A stretch of DNA of 64,000 nt from Streptomyces cellulosae (GTDB lineage Bacteria > Actinomycetota > Actinomycetes > Streptomycetales > Streptomycetaceae), in contig BNBH01000001.1 of the NCBI GenBank assembly GCA_014655195.1, forward strand, positions 379,522 through 443,521, read 5' to 3'. Positions within the stretch are counted from its first letter, which is position 1, and each line of letters opens with the position of its first letter. A program made the translations under genes and the position numbers. Below the pieces are notes generated by a model. That model saw only the letters and a list, made by a program, of their open reading frames with translations. It ran no database searches and was not told where the DNA came from. Of the stretch, positions 1 through 7,887 are shown one piece after another.

Positions 1-835
1 GCAGGGTGCCTATGTCCTCGGGGTGGACCAGGTCGGAGAAGGAGTAGCGGCGCATCGCGGAGGCGGGCCGGCCGAGCAGTCGGCACAGGGCGTCGTTGGT
101 GCGCAGGATGCGGCCGTGCTGGTCGCCGCCCATCTCGGCGATGGCCATGCCGGAGGGCGCGTACTCGAAGGCCTGCCGGAAGCTCTCCTCGCTGGCCCGC
201 AGCGCCTGCTGCTCGCGCTCCAGGCGGACGAGGGCGCGCTGCATGTTGGACCGCAGCCGGGCGTTGCTGATCGCGATGGCGGCCTGGAAGGCGTACATCT
301 GGAGGGCCTCGCGGCCCCAGGCGCCGGGCCGGCGGCCGTTGCGCGGGCGGTCGACGGAGAGCACGCCGATCAGTTCGCCGGAGGTGCCGCCGCCGGCGGG
401 GCCGGGCGCGTACATGGGGGCGAAGAGCCGGTCGGAGGGGTGCCACTCGTCCTCGAAGCGGGGAGCGGGCCCGTCGGTGTACCACTGCGGGACGTCGTCG
501 TCGTCGAGGACCCAGCCCTCGGTGTGCGGTATGAACACCAGGTCGCCCCAGCGCTCGCCCATGGTGAGCCGGCGGTCCCAGGACTCACGGGAGCCGACCC
601 GGCCGGTGATGAGGGCCTCGGCGGCCGTGTTCCCGGACAGGGCGGCGACCACCAGGTCGCCGTCGGGGCGTACGAGATTGACGCAGGCCAGCTCGTACCC
701 GAGGGCGCCCACGACGCCGTCGGCGACCGTCTGCAATGTGTCCGCCAGACTGCGCGCCGTGTTCATGTCGGCCATGGCCCGGTGGAGTTGTCGCAGCGAT
801 GCCAGACGGACGTAGGGTTCCGACTCGGTCTCCAT
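1..835 (-). CDS. cdgB: GAF-PAS protein, N-terminal part, probably diguanylate cyclase CdgB
   Basis: The window cuts this gene after about 278 codons. What is present starts METESEPYVRLASLRQLHRA and forms a GAF sensor domain (about residues 20-190), a linker helix, and then a PAS domain (SFRQAFEYAPSGMAIAEMGG, LVHPEDIG near the cut edge). In Streptomyces this order normally continues into a GGDEF diguanylate cyclase, as in CdgB, which makes cyclic di-GMP and affects development. The GGDEF part lies outside the window, so the cyclase activity is inferred from family and synteny. The ATG at 833-835 fits the usual N-terminus. A BldD-like palindrome sits about 130 bases upstream. Confidence 0.75.
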   Translation of the reverse strand, partial: METESEPYVRLASLRQLHRAMADMNTARSLADTLQTVADGVVGALGYELACVNLVRPDGDLVVAALSGNTAAEALITGRVGSRESWDRRLTMGERWGDLVFIPHTEGWVLDDDDVPQWYTDGPAPRFEDEWHPSDRLFAPMYAPGPAGGGTSGELIGVLSVDRPRNGRRPGAWGREALQMYAFQAAIAISNARLRSNMQRALVRLEREQQALRASEESFRQAFEYAPSGMAIAEMGGDQHGRILRTNDALCRLLGRPASAMRRYSFSDLVHPEDIGTL

Positions 836-1216
836 CCTCGCCCTCCCCCCGAGACCTCGCAGCGCATCAAGGGTCATCATCGGCGTATCGTCGCAGCAGC
901 TTCCCGCCACTGAATCACAGCGCGCTGCTCACCCGGTACACAGGGTCAACAATTCTTGCCCCTTGTGACTCAAGTCACAGCTAAACGTGAACAATTGCGT
1001 GGTCTACGCGCGGAATCCCGGCCTATTTCCGCGACGCGGATCATGTGGTGATTGCGCATGAATCGTGCCTGCATCGGCCGCTGGTCCTAGGTCCCGGTTC
1101 GGGCCACGGTCCGATGCGGTGTCCACGCGGCGGAGATTAGCGTTCCCGGTGTGCTGAACACTCCCGCCGCCCCGGCCTCGATCACCGTTCCGCCCGCCGC
1201 CCGGCATGCTGAGGGG
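836..1216. other. Divergent intergenic region upstream of cdgB and the flavin reductase
   Basis: These 381 bases separate two divergent genes and contain no convincing ORF. The cdgB-proximal half is relatively AT-rich for this genome (860-1000) and holds the palindrome at 964-979. The other half is GC-rich with no repeat I can single out. Promoters for both genes must lie here, but I cannot place -10/-35 elements with confidence. Confidence 0.6.
964..979. promoter_or_regulatory. BldD-like palindrome upstream of cdgB
   Basis: The sequence is TGTGAC-TCAA-GTCACA, a perfect 6-base inverted repeat around four bases. This has the layout of BldD sites (GTGAC/GTCAC half-sites with a short spacer). 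BldD, the cyclic-di-GMP-responsive developmental repressor, is known to control cdgB in Streptomyces. It lies 129 bases upstream of the cdgB start and about 240 bases upstream of the divergent flavin reductase. The match is by eye. Confidence 0.55.
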
Positions 1217-1735
1217 GTGAGCAACGACGAGTTCCGTGCCGCCATGTCCCGTCTGGCCGCCGGTGTGGTGCTGGTGACGGCCATGGAGCCGCCGCTGGAC
1301 CCGGACGACCCGGGCGCGCCGGCCGGCGAGGACGTCGGCATGACCGCGACCGCGTTCCTGTCCGTCTCCCTCGACCCCCCGTTGGTGCTGGTCAGTCTGC
1401 GGACCGGCTCCCGCATGGACGAACTGCTCGAGGAGCAGCCGCTGTGGGCGGTGTCCGTGCTGTCCGAGAGCCAGCGCCACATCGCGGGCCGCTTCTCGAT
1501 GAAGGGCCGGGTCAGCGACCGTTTGCTGTTCGCGGACATTCCCTACCGGCGCGGCGAGTACACCGGGGCCCCTCTGGTCGGCGGCGCGCTGGCGACCCTG
1601 GAGTGCCGCACGGAACAACGGGTGGCGGCGGGCGACCACACCCTCGTCGTCGGCCGCGTGACGACGGCCGCCGTGCCGAGCGCGGAAGGCGGTCCGCTGG
1701 TCTATTTCAAGGGCCGCTACCGCCAGTTGGGCTGA
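1217..1735 (+). CDS. Flavin reductase family protein (FMN-binding split barrel)
   Basis: The product is 172 residues from a GTG start at 1217. It opens with SNDEFRAAMSRLAAGVVLVT, the typical first strand of flavin reductases that supply reduced flavin to monooxygenases. The middle shows GMTATAFLSVSLDPPLVLVS and RFSMKGR, matching the FMN-binding segment of the family, and the end GGPLVYFKGRYRQL is the usual C-terminal strand. A 10-residue acidic/proline insertion (DPDDPGAPAG) lies between the first two strands. An upstream in-frame ATG at 1151 exists but would add non-conserved sequence. There is no partner oxygenase beside it, so the substrate system is unknown. Confidence 0.8.
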   Translation: MSNDEFRAAMSRLAAGVVLVTAMEPPLDPDDPGAPAGEDVGMTATAFLSVSLDPPLVLVSLRTGSRMDELLEEQPLWAVSVLSESQRHIAGRFSMKGRVSDRLLFADIPYRRGEYTGAPLVGGALATLECRTEQRVAAGDHTLVVGRVTTAAVPSAEGGPLVYFKGRYRQLG

Positions 1736-1788
1736 GCGCGTCCGAAAACCCTTTTACCGCCGCCGTTTTACCTGCCTACCCTCCCCGC

Positions 1789-2256
1789 ATGACGACCGCC
1801 AGGGCCCCGCGCCTCGAAAAGATCACACCCGCGAATCTCGAGGCCGCCCTCGCCCTGCGGGTCCGCCCGGAACAGGAATTCGCCGTCGACCCGGTGGCCC
1901 ACTCCCTCGCGGAGGCGTACGTCCGCCCCGACAAGGCGTGGCCGCGCGTGATCGTGGCCGACGGCCGCGTGGTCGGCTTCGTGATGGCGTTCCTCGACAT
2001 CGACTGGCGCGACGACGGCACCGACGTCCGCTCGGGCCTGTGGCGCCTCACCGTCGCGGCGGAGGAACAGGGCAAGGGCTACGGCCGCTTCGCGGTGACC
2101 GAGGTGGCGGAAGAACTACGCCGCCGAGGCAAGAAGACCCTCCACGTCACGTGGCACCGCGGCGAGCACGGCCCGGAGGACTTCTACCTCACCCTGGGCT
2201 TCGAGAAGACGGCCGAGAAGGTCGACGAGGAGCACGTGGGAATCCTGCGTCTGTAA
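1789..2256 (+). CDS. GNAT family N-acetyltransferase
   Basis: The 155-residue product starts at the ATG at 1789. It has a full GNAT fold: the acetyl-CoA loop [12 protein letters not shown] (about residues 87-98) in the Q/RxxGxG/A position, the preceding strand WRLTVA, and the C-terminal segment GFEKTAEK that follows the YLTLGF motif. Such proteins move an acetyl group from acetyl-CoA to a small-molecule or protein amine. The substrate cannot be told from sequence. It follows the flavin reductase by 53 bases on the same strand and could be read from the same promoter. Confidence 0.85.
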   Translation: MTTARAPRLEKITPANLEAALALRVRPEQEFAVDPVAHSLAEAYVRPDKAWPRVIVADGRVVGFVMAFLDIDWRDDGTDVRSGLWRLTVAAEEQGKGYGRFAVTEVAEELRRRGKKTLHVTWHRGEHGPEDFYLTLGFEKTAEKVDEEHVGILRL

Positions 2257-2264
2257 GAACACCC

Positions 2265-2287
2265 TCAGGGGTGCGGGGAACTGCGCG
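2265..2287 (-). repeat. Streptomyces intergenic repeat element, copy A
   Basis: Read on the minus strand this is CGCGCAGTTCCCCGCACCCC followed by TGA. Nearly the same 23 bases occur at 20524-20546 and 48205-48227. I know this as a common small intergenic element of Streptomyces genomes. Here it sits 9 bases past the acetyltransferase stop. Confidence 0.7.
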
Positions 2288-2340
2288 GCCGGCCCCCACC
2301 GGCCCGCAGGTGAAGAACAAGGGCGTGGCCCGCCCGCGTC

Positions 2341-2766
2341 TCACCAGTCCCGCGCGGAGCGCCCCCGCTTTGTCTCGGACCGCCGCTTCTTCTCCCGCAG
2401 CCGCCGCTCGTTGATTCCCCGAGGCACCCGAGTAGGCCGCCGCGGCTTGGGCGGAGGCGCCGTGGCCTCCGCGAGCAAAGCAGCCAGCCGCACCGCCGCC
2501 GCCTCCCGGTTCCGCCACTGCGACCGATGCTCGGACGCCCGCACCGTGAGCACCCCGTCGGTCAGCCGCCCCGCGAGCCGCTCCAGCGCCCGCCGCTTCC
2601 ACACCTCGGGCAGCGCCTCGGTCCTGGCGAGGTCGAACCGCAGTTCGACCTGGGTGTCGCTGGTGTTGACGTGCTGCCCGCCCGGCCCGGACGACCGCGA
2701 GAAACGCCACATGAGCTCGGCCTCGGGCAGGGAGACGGAGCCGCGTACGACAAGGGGACCGGACAT
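2341..2766 (-). CDS. arfB: Peptidyl-tRNA hydrolase / ribosome rescue factor ArfB
   Basis: The 141-residue protein is a release-factor domain without codon-recognition domains. The catalytic GGQ is at residues 29-31 inside [20 protein letters not shown], and the C-terminal tail is rich in K and R (about residues 108-141), the part that in ArfB/YaeJ enters the empty mRNA channel of stalled ribosomes. Such proteins hydrolyse peptidyl-tRNA on non-stop complexes. Length and architecture match the family. The start ATG at 2764-2766 leads directly into [18 protein letters not shown]. It is monocistronic and divergent from the TerD gene. Confidence 0.9.
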   Translation of the reverse strand: MSGPLVVRGSVSLPEAELMWRFSRSSGPGGQHVNTSDTQVELRFDLARTEALPEVWKRRALERLAGRLTDGVLTVRASEHRSQWRNREAAAVRLAALLAEATAPPPKPRRPTRVPRGINERRLREKKRRSETKRGRSARDW

Positions 2767-2926
2767 GACATACAGGTTCCCGCGCCCGGACCGGTCACGT
2801 CACCCGAATATCCGCATCCGGGTAAAGAAAGTAAAGAGACCTGGAACCTGGCGCACCCCTCTCGGCGTTCAAGGTGGTAGCTGTAGCTTCATAGCCGTAC
2901 GCAAACGAGGGAAGGGACTCCCAACA

Positions 2927-3502
2927 ATGGCTGTAAGCCTGTCCAAGGGTGGCAACGTCTCGCTCACCAAGGAGGCTCCGGGCCTGACCGCCGTCACCGT
3001 GGGCCTCGGCTGGGACGTCCGCACCACCACGGGAACGGACTTCGACCTCGACGCGTCGGCGATCGCGGTCAACGCACAGGGCAAGGTCTACTCGGACGCC
3101 CACTTCGTGTTCTTCAACAACAAGCAGACCCCGGACAACACCATCGTCCACACCGGTGACAACCGCACCGGTGCGGGTGAGGGCGACGACGAGGCGATCA
3201 ACGTCAACCTGGCGGCCCTCCCGGCCGACATCGACAAGATCGTCTTCCCGGTCTCGATCTACGACGCCGAGAACCGCAGCCAGAACTTCGGCCAGGTGCG
3301 CAACGCGTACATCCGGATCGTCAACCAGGCCGGCGGCGCCGAGATCGCCCGTTACGACCTGTCGGAGGACGCCGCCACCGAGACCGCGATGGTCTTCGGC
3401 GAGCTGTACCGCAACGGCGCCGAGTGGAAGTTCCGCGCGGTCGGCCAGGGCTACGCCTCGGGCCTGGTGGGCATCGCCCAGGACTTCGGCGTGAACGTCT
3501 GA
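2927..3502 (+). CDS. TerD family protein
   Basis: This 191-residue protein has all TerD/TerZ family hallmarks: [19 protein letters not shown] at the N-terminus, the acidic calcium-binding segments [11 protein letters not shown] and [19 protein letters not shown], and the [18 protein letters not shown] strand. TerD proteins are cytosolic, Ca2+-binding and linked to tellurite and general envelope stress. Streptomyces carries several paralogues with roles in development, so a tellurite role is not implied. A GAAGGGA ribosome site lies about 10 bases upstream of ATG. A strong hairpin follows the stop, so it is probably monocistronic. Confidence 0.92.
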   Translation: MAVSLSKGGNVSLTKEAPGLTAVTVGLGWDVRTTTGTDFDLDASAIAVNAQGKVYSDAHFVFFNNKQTPDNTIVHTGDNRTGAGEGDDEAINVNLAALPADIDKIVFPVSIYDAENRSQNFGQVRNAYIRIVNQAGGAEIARYDLSEDAATETAMVFGELYRNGAEWKFRAVGQGYASGLVGIAQDFGVNV

Positions 3503-3526
3503 CGGACGCGCCGCGACCGACCTGAC

Positions 3527-3562
3527 GGAGCCCCCGCCCGCGTCTCGCCGGGCGGGGGCTCC
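3527..3562 (+). terminator. Terminator after the TerD gene
   Basis: A perfect 14-bp stem (GGAGCCCCCGCCCG with CGGGCGGGGGCTCC) encloses an 8-base loop, 24 bases past the TerD stop. There is no T-run, as is usual in Streptomyces. Confidence 0.85.
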
Positions 3563-3631
3563 GCCGTGCCCGGCCGGCGCGCCCGCCCCGGCCGGCGCGC
3601 CCGCCCGGCGCCCGCGCGCTACGTTGCCCCC

Positions 3632-4186
3632 GTGTTCCTCGACCCGCTGCGCCTCTCCCCGGACGGCGACCTCCCCGGCCCCGTGCTGACCGAGGTCACC
3701 GCCCTGTACGCCTCCAACCACGCCTTCCACGCCCTCAGCGGCGACTTCCCCGACCCGTACGACATCCGGCCGGAGCAGGTCGCGGCCGAGCTGGCCCGTG
3801 AGCTGGCAGACCCGCACACCGAGGTGCTGCTCGCCCGCGAGAAGGGGCTTCTCGTCGGCATCGCCGTCACGCTCTCCGAGCACCCCGACCCCGCCGACCC
3901 CGACCCGTGGATCGGCCTGCTGATGGTGGACGCGAGCCTGCACGGACTCGGTCACGGCCGCCGCCTCGCCTCACTCGTCGAGGACCGCCTGCGCGCGGCC
4001 GGCCACACCGCCGTACGGCTCGCGGTGCTGGAGGACAACGCCCAGGGCCTCGCCTTCTGGACCGCCCTCGGCTACACGGAGATCGACCGCCGCCGCGACC
4101 GCGAGCTCGGGCGCCCGTGCCGGGTCCTGCGCAAGCCCCTCACCGCGCCCGGCCCGGACCCCGCCCAGGAACCGGACCCCGCCTAG
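3632..4186 (+). CDS. GNAT family N-acetyltransferase
   Basis: The 184-residue product begins at the GTG at 3632 (VFLDPLRLSPDGDLPGPVL). It carries the GNAT core: IGLLMVDASLHGLGHGRRL (acetyl-CoA loop, about residues 94-112), then AVRLAVLEDNAQGLAFWTAL and GYTEIDRR. The tail is a short proline/aspartate-rich stretch. The substrate is unknown. It converges on the M1 peptidase gene, and the two stop codons overlap by four bases (CTAG shared). Confidence 0.85.
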   Translation: MFLDPLRLSPDGDLPGPVLTEVTALYASNHAFHALSGDFPDPYDIRPEQVAAELARELADPHTEVLLAREKGLLVGIAVTLSEHPDPADPDPWIGLLMVDASLHGLGHGRRLASLVEDRLRAAGHTAVRLAVLEDNAQGLAFWTALGYTEIDRRRDRELGRPCRVLRKPLTAPGPDPAQEPDPA

Positions 4187-5598
4187 GACGCGCTCTCCGG
4201 CCGCCCCTCCCCGTACAGCCACTCCTCCCACACCCGGGAGAAGTCCTTGTCCGGCACCGTCTTCTCGACGTACGCGGTGAAGTCGTCCGTGCTCGCGTTG
4301 GCGTGCCGGTGCTCCGCCGCCCAGCCGCGCAGCAGGCGGCCGAAGGCCTCGTCGCCGGCCGTTCCGCGGACCATGTGGAGGACCATCGCGCCGCGCCAGT
4401 ACACGGGCGTGGCGGAGATGTGCGCCGCGCCGGGCGGGTCGGCGGGCGGGAAGGACCAGAGCGCGGCGTTGGTCCCGGCGTCCGGGAAGTACGAGCCGGA
4501 GTACAGCCGGTCGAAGGTGCTCTGCGCGCTGCCCTCGCCGTGGTCCTCCTCCCACAGCCACTGCGCGTACGTGGCGAAGCCCTCGTTGAGCCACATGTCC
4601 CGCCAGGTGCGCGGGGTGACGGAGTCGCCGTACCACTGGTGGGCGATCTCGTGGACCAGCAGGGCGGTGTCGGGGGCGCCCGCGAAGACGGGGCGGTTCT
4701 GCGTCTCCAGGGCGTACCCGGCGTCCCCGGGGCGTTCCACGATCGCGCCGGCGGAGGAGAAGGGGTACGGCCCGAACCGCCGCTCCGCCCACTCCACGAC
4801 CTCCGGCAGCAGCTTCACCGCCGCGCGGCTCGCGCCCGCCTGCTCGGGGTCGACGGCGGTGAACAGCGGCAGCCCGCCGGCGGTCTCCGCGCGGTGGACG
4901 TCGTAGCGGCCGATCGCGACCGTCGCGAGATAGCTCGCCATGGGCTCGGGGGTGTGCCAGCGGTACGTCGTGCGGCCGTCCTCGGTCTCCTCGCCGGCCG
5001 GTTCGCCGTTGGAGACCGCCCGCAGCCCTTCCGGCACGGTGACGGAGAGGGTGTAGGTGGCCTTGTCGGAGGGGTGGTGGTTGCCGGGGAACCAGGCCAT
5101 GGAGCCGACCGGCTGGCCCAGGGCGAGCGCCCCGTCGGCGGTGCGCAGCCAGCCCTCCTCGGAGCCGTCGGGGTCGGTGACGGTCTCGGGACGCCCCGAG
5201 TAGCGGACGACGACCCGGAAGCGCGCGTCCCGGTCGAGGGCGCGGCGCGGCCGCACGGTCAGCTCCTGCCCCTCGCGGCCGAAGCGGGCGCCCGCGCCGT
5301 CGACGGTGACGGCGTCCACGTCGAGGCCTTGGAGGTCGAGGTTCAGCGCGGTGAGGTCCTCGGTGGCGCGGGCGTCGATCGTCGCGGTGCCGGTGAGGCG
5401 GCGGTCGTCGGGGTCGTAGGAGAGGGCGAGGTCGTAGTGGGTGACGTCGTAGCCGCCGTTGCCCGCCTTCGGGAAGTACGGGTCGCCCGCGCCGTCGTCA
5501 CCGGCGCCCTCGGCGCCCGGCCCGGGCCCGCACGCGGCGAGCACCACCGCGAGCAGGGCGGCGGCGGTTCCGCGGCTCAGGGGGCGGGGGGTGCGCAC
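4183..5598 (-). CDS. M1 family metallopeptidase, predicted lipoprotein
   Basis: The 471-residue protein starts with a lipoprotein signal (RTPRPLSRG, a hydrophobic run, lipobox LAAC with Cys23), so it is probably anchored outside the membrane. Zinc motif HEIAHQW is at 316-322, with the second-site Glu in LNEGFATY at about 339. The GAMEN-like exopeptidase motif is GYALETQ near 294-300. These define an M1 aminopeptidase N-type enzyme, although it is much shorter than full-length PepN and lacks the C-terminal helical domain. Its GTG start lies only 11 bases from the start of the divergent gene at 5610, so the two promoters must overlap the coding regions or the transcripts are leaderless. Confidence 0.88.
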   Translation of the reverse strand: MRTPRPLSRGTAAALLAVVLAACGPGPGAEGAGDDGAGDPYFPKAGNGGYDVTHYDLALSYDPDDRRLTGTATIDARATEDLTALNLDLQGLDVDAVTVDGAGARFGREGQELTVRPRRALDRDARFRVVVRYSGRPETVTDPDGSEEGWLRTADGALALGQPVGSMAWFPGNHHPSDKATYTLSVTVPEGLRAVSNGEPAGEETEDGRTTYRWHTPEPMASYLATVAIGRYDVHRAETAGGLPLFTAVDPEQAGASRAAVKLLPEVVEWAERRFGPYPFSSAGAIVERPGDAGYALETQNRPVFAGAPDTALLVHEIAHQWYGDSVTPRTWRDMWLNEGFATYAQWLWEEDHGEGSAQSTFDRLYSGSYFPDAGTNAALWSFPPADPPGAAHISATPVYWRGAMVLHMVRGTAGDEAFGRLLRGWAAEHRHANASTDDFTAYVEKTVPDKDFSRVWEEWLYGEGRPESAS

Positions 5599-5609
5599 GC
5601 CGGGATCCT

Positions 5610-6149
5610 ATGGCGGCTCATGGCCTGGACCGTGACACCATCACCCACGTGCTCGACATCGGTTACGCCCTCTCCAACCGCTTCCCCGACCCCCCGCAGA
5701 CCGACTACCGCCGCGCGGACGTCCACGCCCTGCGGCACGACCTGTTCTGCGGCGACGTCTATCTCGCCGACACCGAGTCGGACCGCGAGATCTCCACGGC
5801 CTGGGGATGGGTGCCGGTGCTCGACTTCGCGTGGGCGCTGTGCGACATCGTCGAGCGCGTCGACCGCGACCCGGCGGGCTCGCGCGCCTCACGGCCGCAG
5901 CACGCCGAGCTGGACTTCACCGAGTCCACGGACCGCCTGCTGTTCGAGCGGCGCTTCGGCTGGGTGGACATCGAAGCGGAGTGGCTGCCGGCGTCCGAGC
6001 CGCCGCTGACCTTCTCCCACGCCGAACTGCGCCGTGAGGCCCGCGACTTCCTGCACGACCTGCTGGCCGACCTGATCGACCTGCACGAGGACCTCGGCGA
6101 GAACCCGGCGATCTGGACCCTCCAGTCCCGCTTCCCCCGCGTGAGCTGA
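5610..6149 (+). CDS. Conserved hypothetical protein
   Basis: I do not recognise this 179-residue soluble protein. It is acidic, Trp-rich and without signal or membrane segments. It shows DFAWALCDIVERV (about residues 70-82), FTESTDRLLFERRFGWVDIE (about 106-125) and an amphipathic C-terminal helix REARDFLHDLLADLIDLHED. The coding bias and lack of alternative frames support it being real. The only start is ATG at 5610, next to the divergent peptidase start. Confidence 0.7.
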   Translation: MAAHGLDRDTITHVLDIGYALSNRFPDPPQTDYRRADVHALRHDLFCGDVYLADTESDREISTAWGWVPVLDFAWALCDIVERVDRDPAGSRASRPQHAELDFTESTDRLLFERRFGWVDIEAEWLPASEPPLTFSHAELRREARDFLHDLLADLIDLHEDLGENPAIWTLQSRFPRVS

Positions 6150-6176
6150 CGGGCCCCGCGGGGCGGCCGTGAACGG

Positions 6177-7004
6177 TCAGGCGCCGATCCGGTCCACCAG
6201 CTCCCGGGCCTCCTCGGTGCGTCGGTGGTCCGGGCCGAGGACGGTCAGACAGGCGTCGTGAGCGGCCACCGCACGCACCCGCGCCTCGTCGCGGCGGCCC
6301 ACCCCGAGCAGCGCGGTGGCCGTCGCCAGATCGACGGCGCCCGCCTCCGGCCGCTGCTCCGCGGCGGGCAGGCCGCGGTGCAGCCGCAGGGCGTGTTCCG
6401 CCTCGGCGAGCGCCTCCTCGTGGCGGGCCTGACCGTTGAGACTGCGCGCCAGGTTGAGCCGCAGGACGAGGGAGAAGCGCTCGGGCATCCCCCGGGCGGC
6501 GGCGAGCACCTCGCGGGCGAGCGCCTCGGCCTCGGGGTGGCGGCCCAGCGCGGTGAGGGCGAAGACCTGTCCGTTGCGGGCGGCCAGCGCCACATGGGCC
6601 GCCTCCGGCTCCGGCCTGCGGGCCGCGGCGGACGCGACGGCCTTGCACTCCGTCTCGCATTCGGCGTACCGCCCGAGCGAGGTCAGCACCTGGGCGCGGT
6701 CCGAACGCGCCTTCAGCGTCTGCGGATGCCCGTCCCCGAAGGCCCTCGCGAAGTGCGGCAGCGCCTCGTCGTGGAGGGCGACGGCCTCGGCATGGCGCCC
6801 CTGCGCGCCCGCCGCGATCGCGGCGACGTGGAGCGCCACGGGCGCCCACGTGTCGTTCCGTCGCCGGGACCGGGACGCGGCCACGGCCCGGGCCTCCCTC
6901 TCCGCGTCGGCGTGGCGCCCGGCCCGGTGCATGGCGACCGCCTGGGCCAGAGGCGATCCGACCGACGACACGTCAAGAGGGCCACGCGGCCGGAAGATTC
7001 TCAT
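6177..7004 (-). CDS. Tetratricopeptide repeat protein
   Basis: The 275-residue protein is almost entirely alpha-helical TPR-like repeats of about 40-42 residues. Each carries an A-x3-H/G-R-x-A-E-A/A-x2-E-A pattern (for example GRHADAEREARAVA, GRHAEAVALHDEAL, GRYAECETECKAVA, GRHPEAEALAREVLA, RHEEALAEAEHALRL). Such solenoids act as protein-protein adaptors. There is no DNA-binding or kinase domain, so the partner is unknown. It may be related to TPR modules of larger regulators that here stand alone. Confidence 0.8.
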   Translation of the reverse strand: MRIFRPRGPLDVSSVGSPLAQAVAMHRAGRHADAEREARAVAASRSRRRNDTWAPVALHVAAIAAGAQGRHAEAVALHDEALPHFARAFGDGHPQTLKARSDRAQVLTSLGRYAECETECKAVASAAARRPEPEAAHVALAARNGQVFALTALGRHPEAEALAREVLAAARGMPERFSLVLRLNLARSLNGQARHEEALAEAEHALRLHRGLPAAEQRPEAGAVDLATATALLGVGRRDEARVRAVAAHDACLTVLGPDHRRTEEARELVDRIGA

Positions 7005-7077
7005 GCGCGGAGCATACGAACGACACGCACGTCCGTTCGACGATTCCCCGGACCGGGTGGCGGCCCCGCACCCATGC

Positions 7078-7788
7078 TCACTCCTCCACCCTGATCCCCA
7101 GCTCCCCCGCCAGCACCGGCGCCAGGTCCAGCAGCTGCGCCGTGCTGATCACCGCGCCGGACAGGCGGTCCACGCCGCGGGCGATCTCCAGTGGGGCCGC
7201 CTGGCGGAGGTCCACGTCCTTCAGGGTGGCGCCGGACAGGTCCACGGCCGTCAGTGTGCAGTCGGTGAACTCGACGCGCTCCAGACGGGCCCCGCCGAAG
7301 TCCGGCTCGACCAGGACGCAGCCCTCGAAGACGACGTCCTTGAGGGCGGCCGAGCGCAGGTTCAGGAAGTCGATCTTCCCGCCGCGGACGCGGACCCGCT
7401 CCAGCGCCGCCCCGTGCAGCTGCGTGCCGCCGAGCCGGGCGTCGGTCAGCTCCACGTCGCGGAGGGTCGCGCCCGCCAGGTCCGTGCCCACGCCCCGCAC
7501 CCCGTCGAGCACCGAGTCCAGCAGCCGGGCCCGGGACAGCCGCGTCTCGTCCAGCGCGCACCCCCGCAGCGCGCAGTCCATGAAGCGCGCGCCCGCGCCG
7601 TCCTGCCCGGCGAGGTCCGCGCCGGCGAACTCCAGCCCGTCGTAATCCCCGTCCGGCTCCAGACCACCCCCCTCGAACGCCTCCAGCGGGGGCAGCCGCA
7701 GCTCCGGCCTCCGCGCCGCCCGCACACCCGGTCTCCCCGCCGCCGCTCCACGCACCATGCGCACCATGCTGCACCCCGCCTCTGACAT
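7078..7788 (-). CDS. Pentapeptide repeat protein
   Basis: The 236-residue product carries at least 25 pentapeptide repeats of the A(D/N)LxX type from about residue 50 to 205 (for example FAGADLAGQDGAGARFMDCA, LAGATLRDVELTDARLGGTQ, LSGATLKDVDLRQ). These fold into a right-handed quadrilateral beta-helix. Some family members mimic DNA and protect gyrase (Qnr, MfpA), but most have no known role. The first ~45 residues and the hydrophobic C-terminal helix LLDLAPVLAGELG flank the helix. In-frame ATGs at 7767 and 7758 are alternative starts. Confidence 0.85.
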   Translation of the reverse strand: MSEAGCSMVRMVRGAAAGRPGVRAARRPELRLPPLEAFEGGGLEPDGDYDGLEFAGADLAGQDGAGARFMDCALRGCALDETRLSRARLLDSVLDGVRGVGTDLAGATLRDVELTDARLGGTQLHGAALERVRVRGGKIDFLNLRSAALKDVVFEGCVLVEPDFGGARLERVEFTDCTLTAVDLSGATLKDVDLRQAAPLEIARGVDRLSGAVISTAQLLDLAPVLAGELGIRVEE

Positions 7789-7887
7789 CCCGTCCGGCCT
7801 GCGGAAACGCCCCGCGTGTCACATCCCGGCGCCGCCGGGCGTCCTGGTTGTGTACCGACCGAGCCCGACCGAGGGAGAAGCCCAGTC

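Noticed and set aside
3907-6009. 700-codon plus-strand open frame over the M1 peptidase gene
   Set aside because: It is the antisense shadow of a gene with clear motifs; its product is Arg/Pro/Val low complexity.
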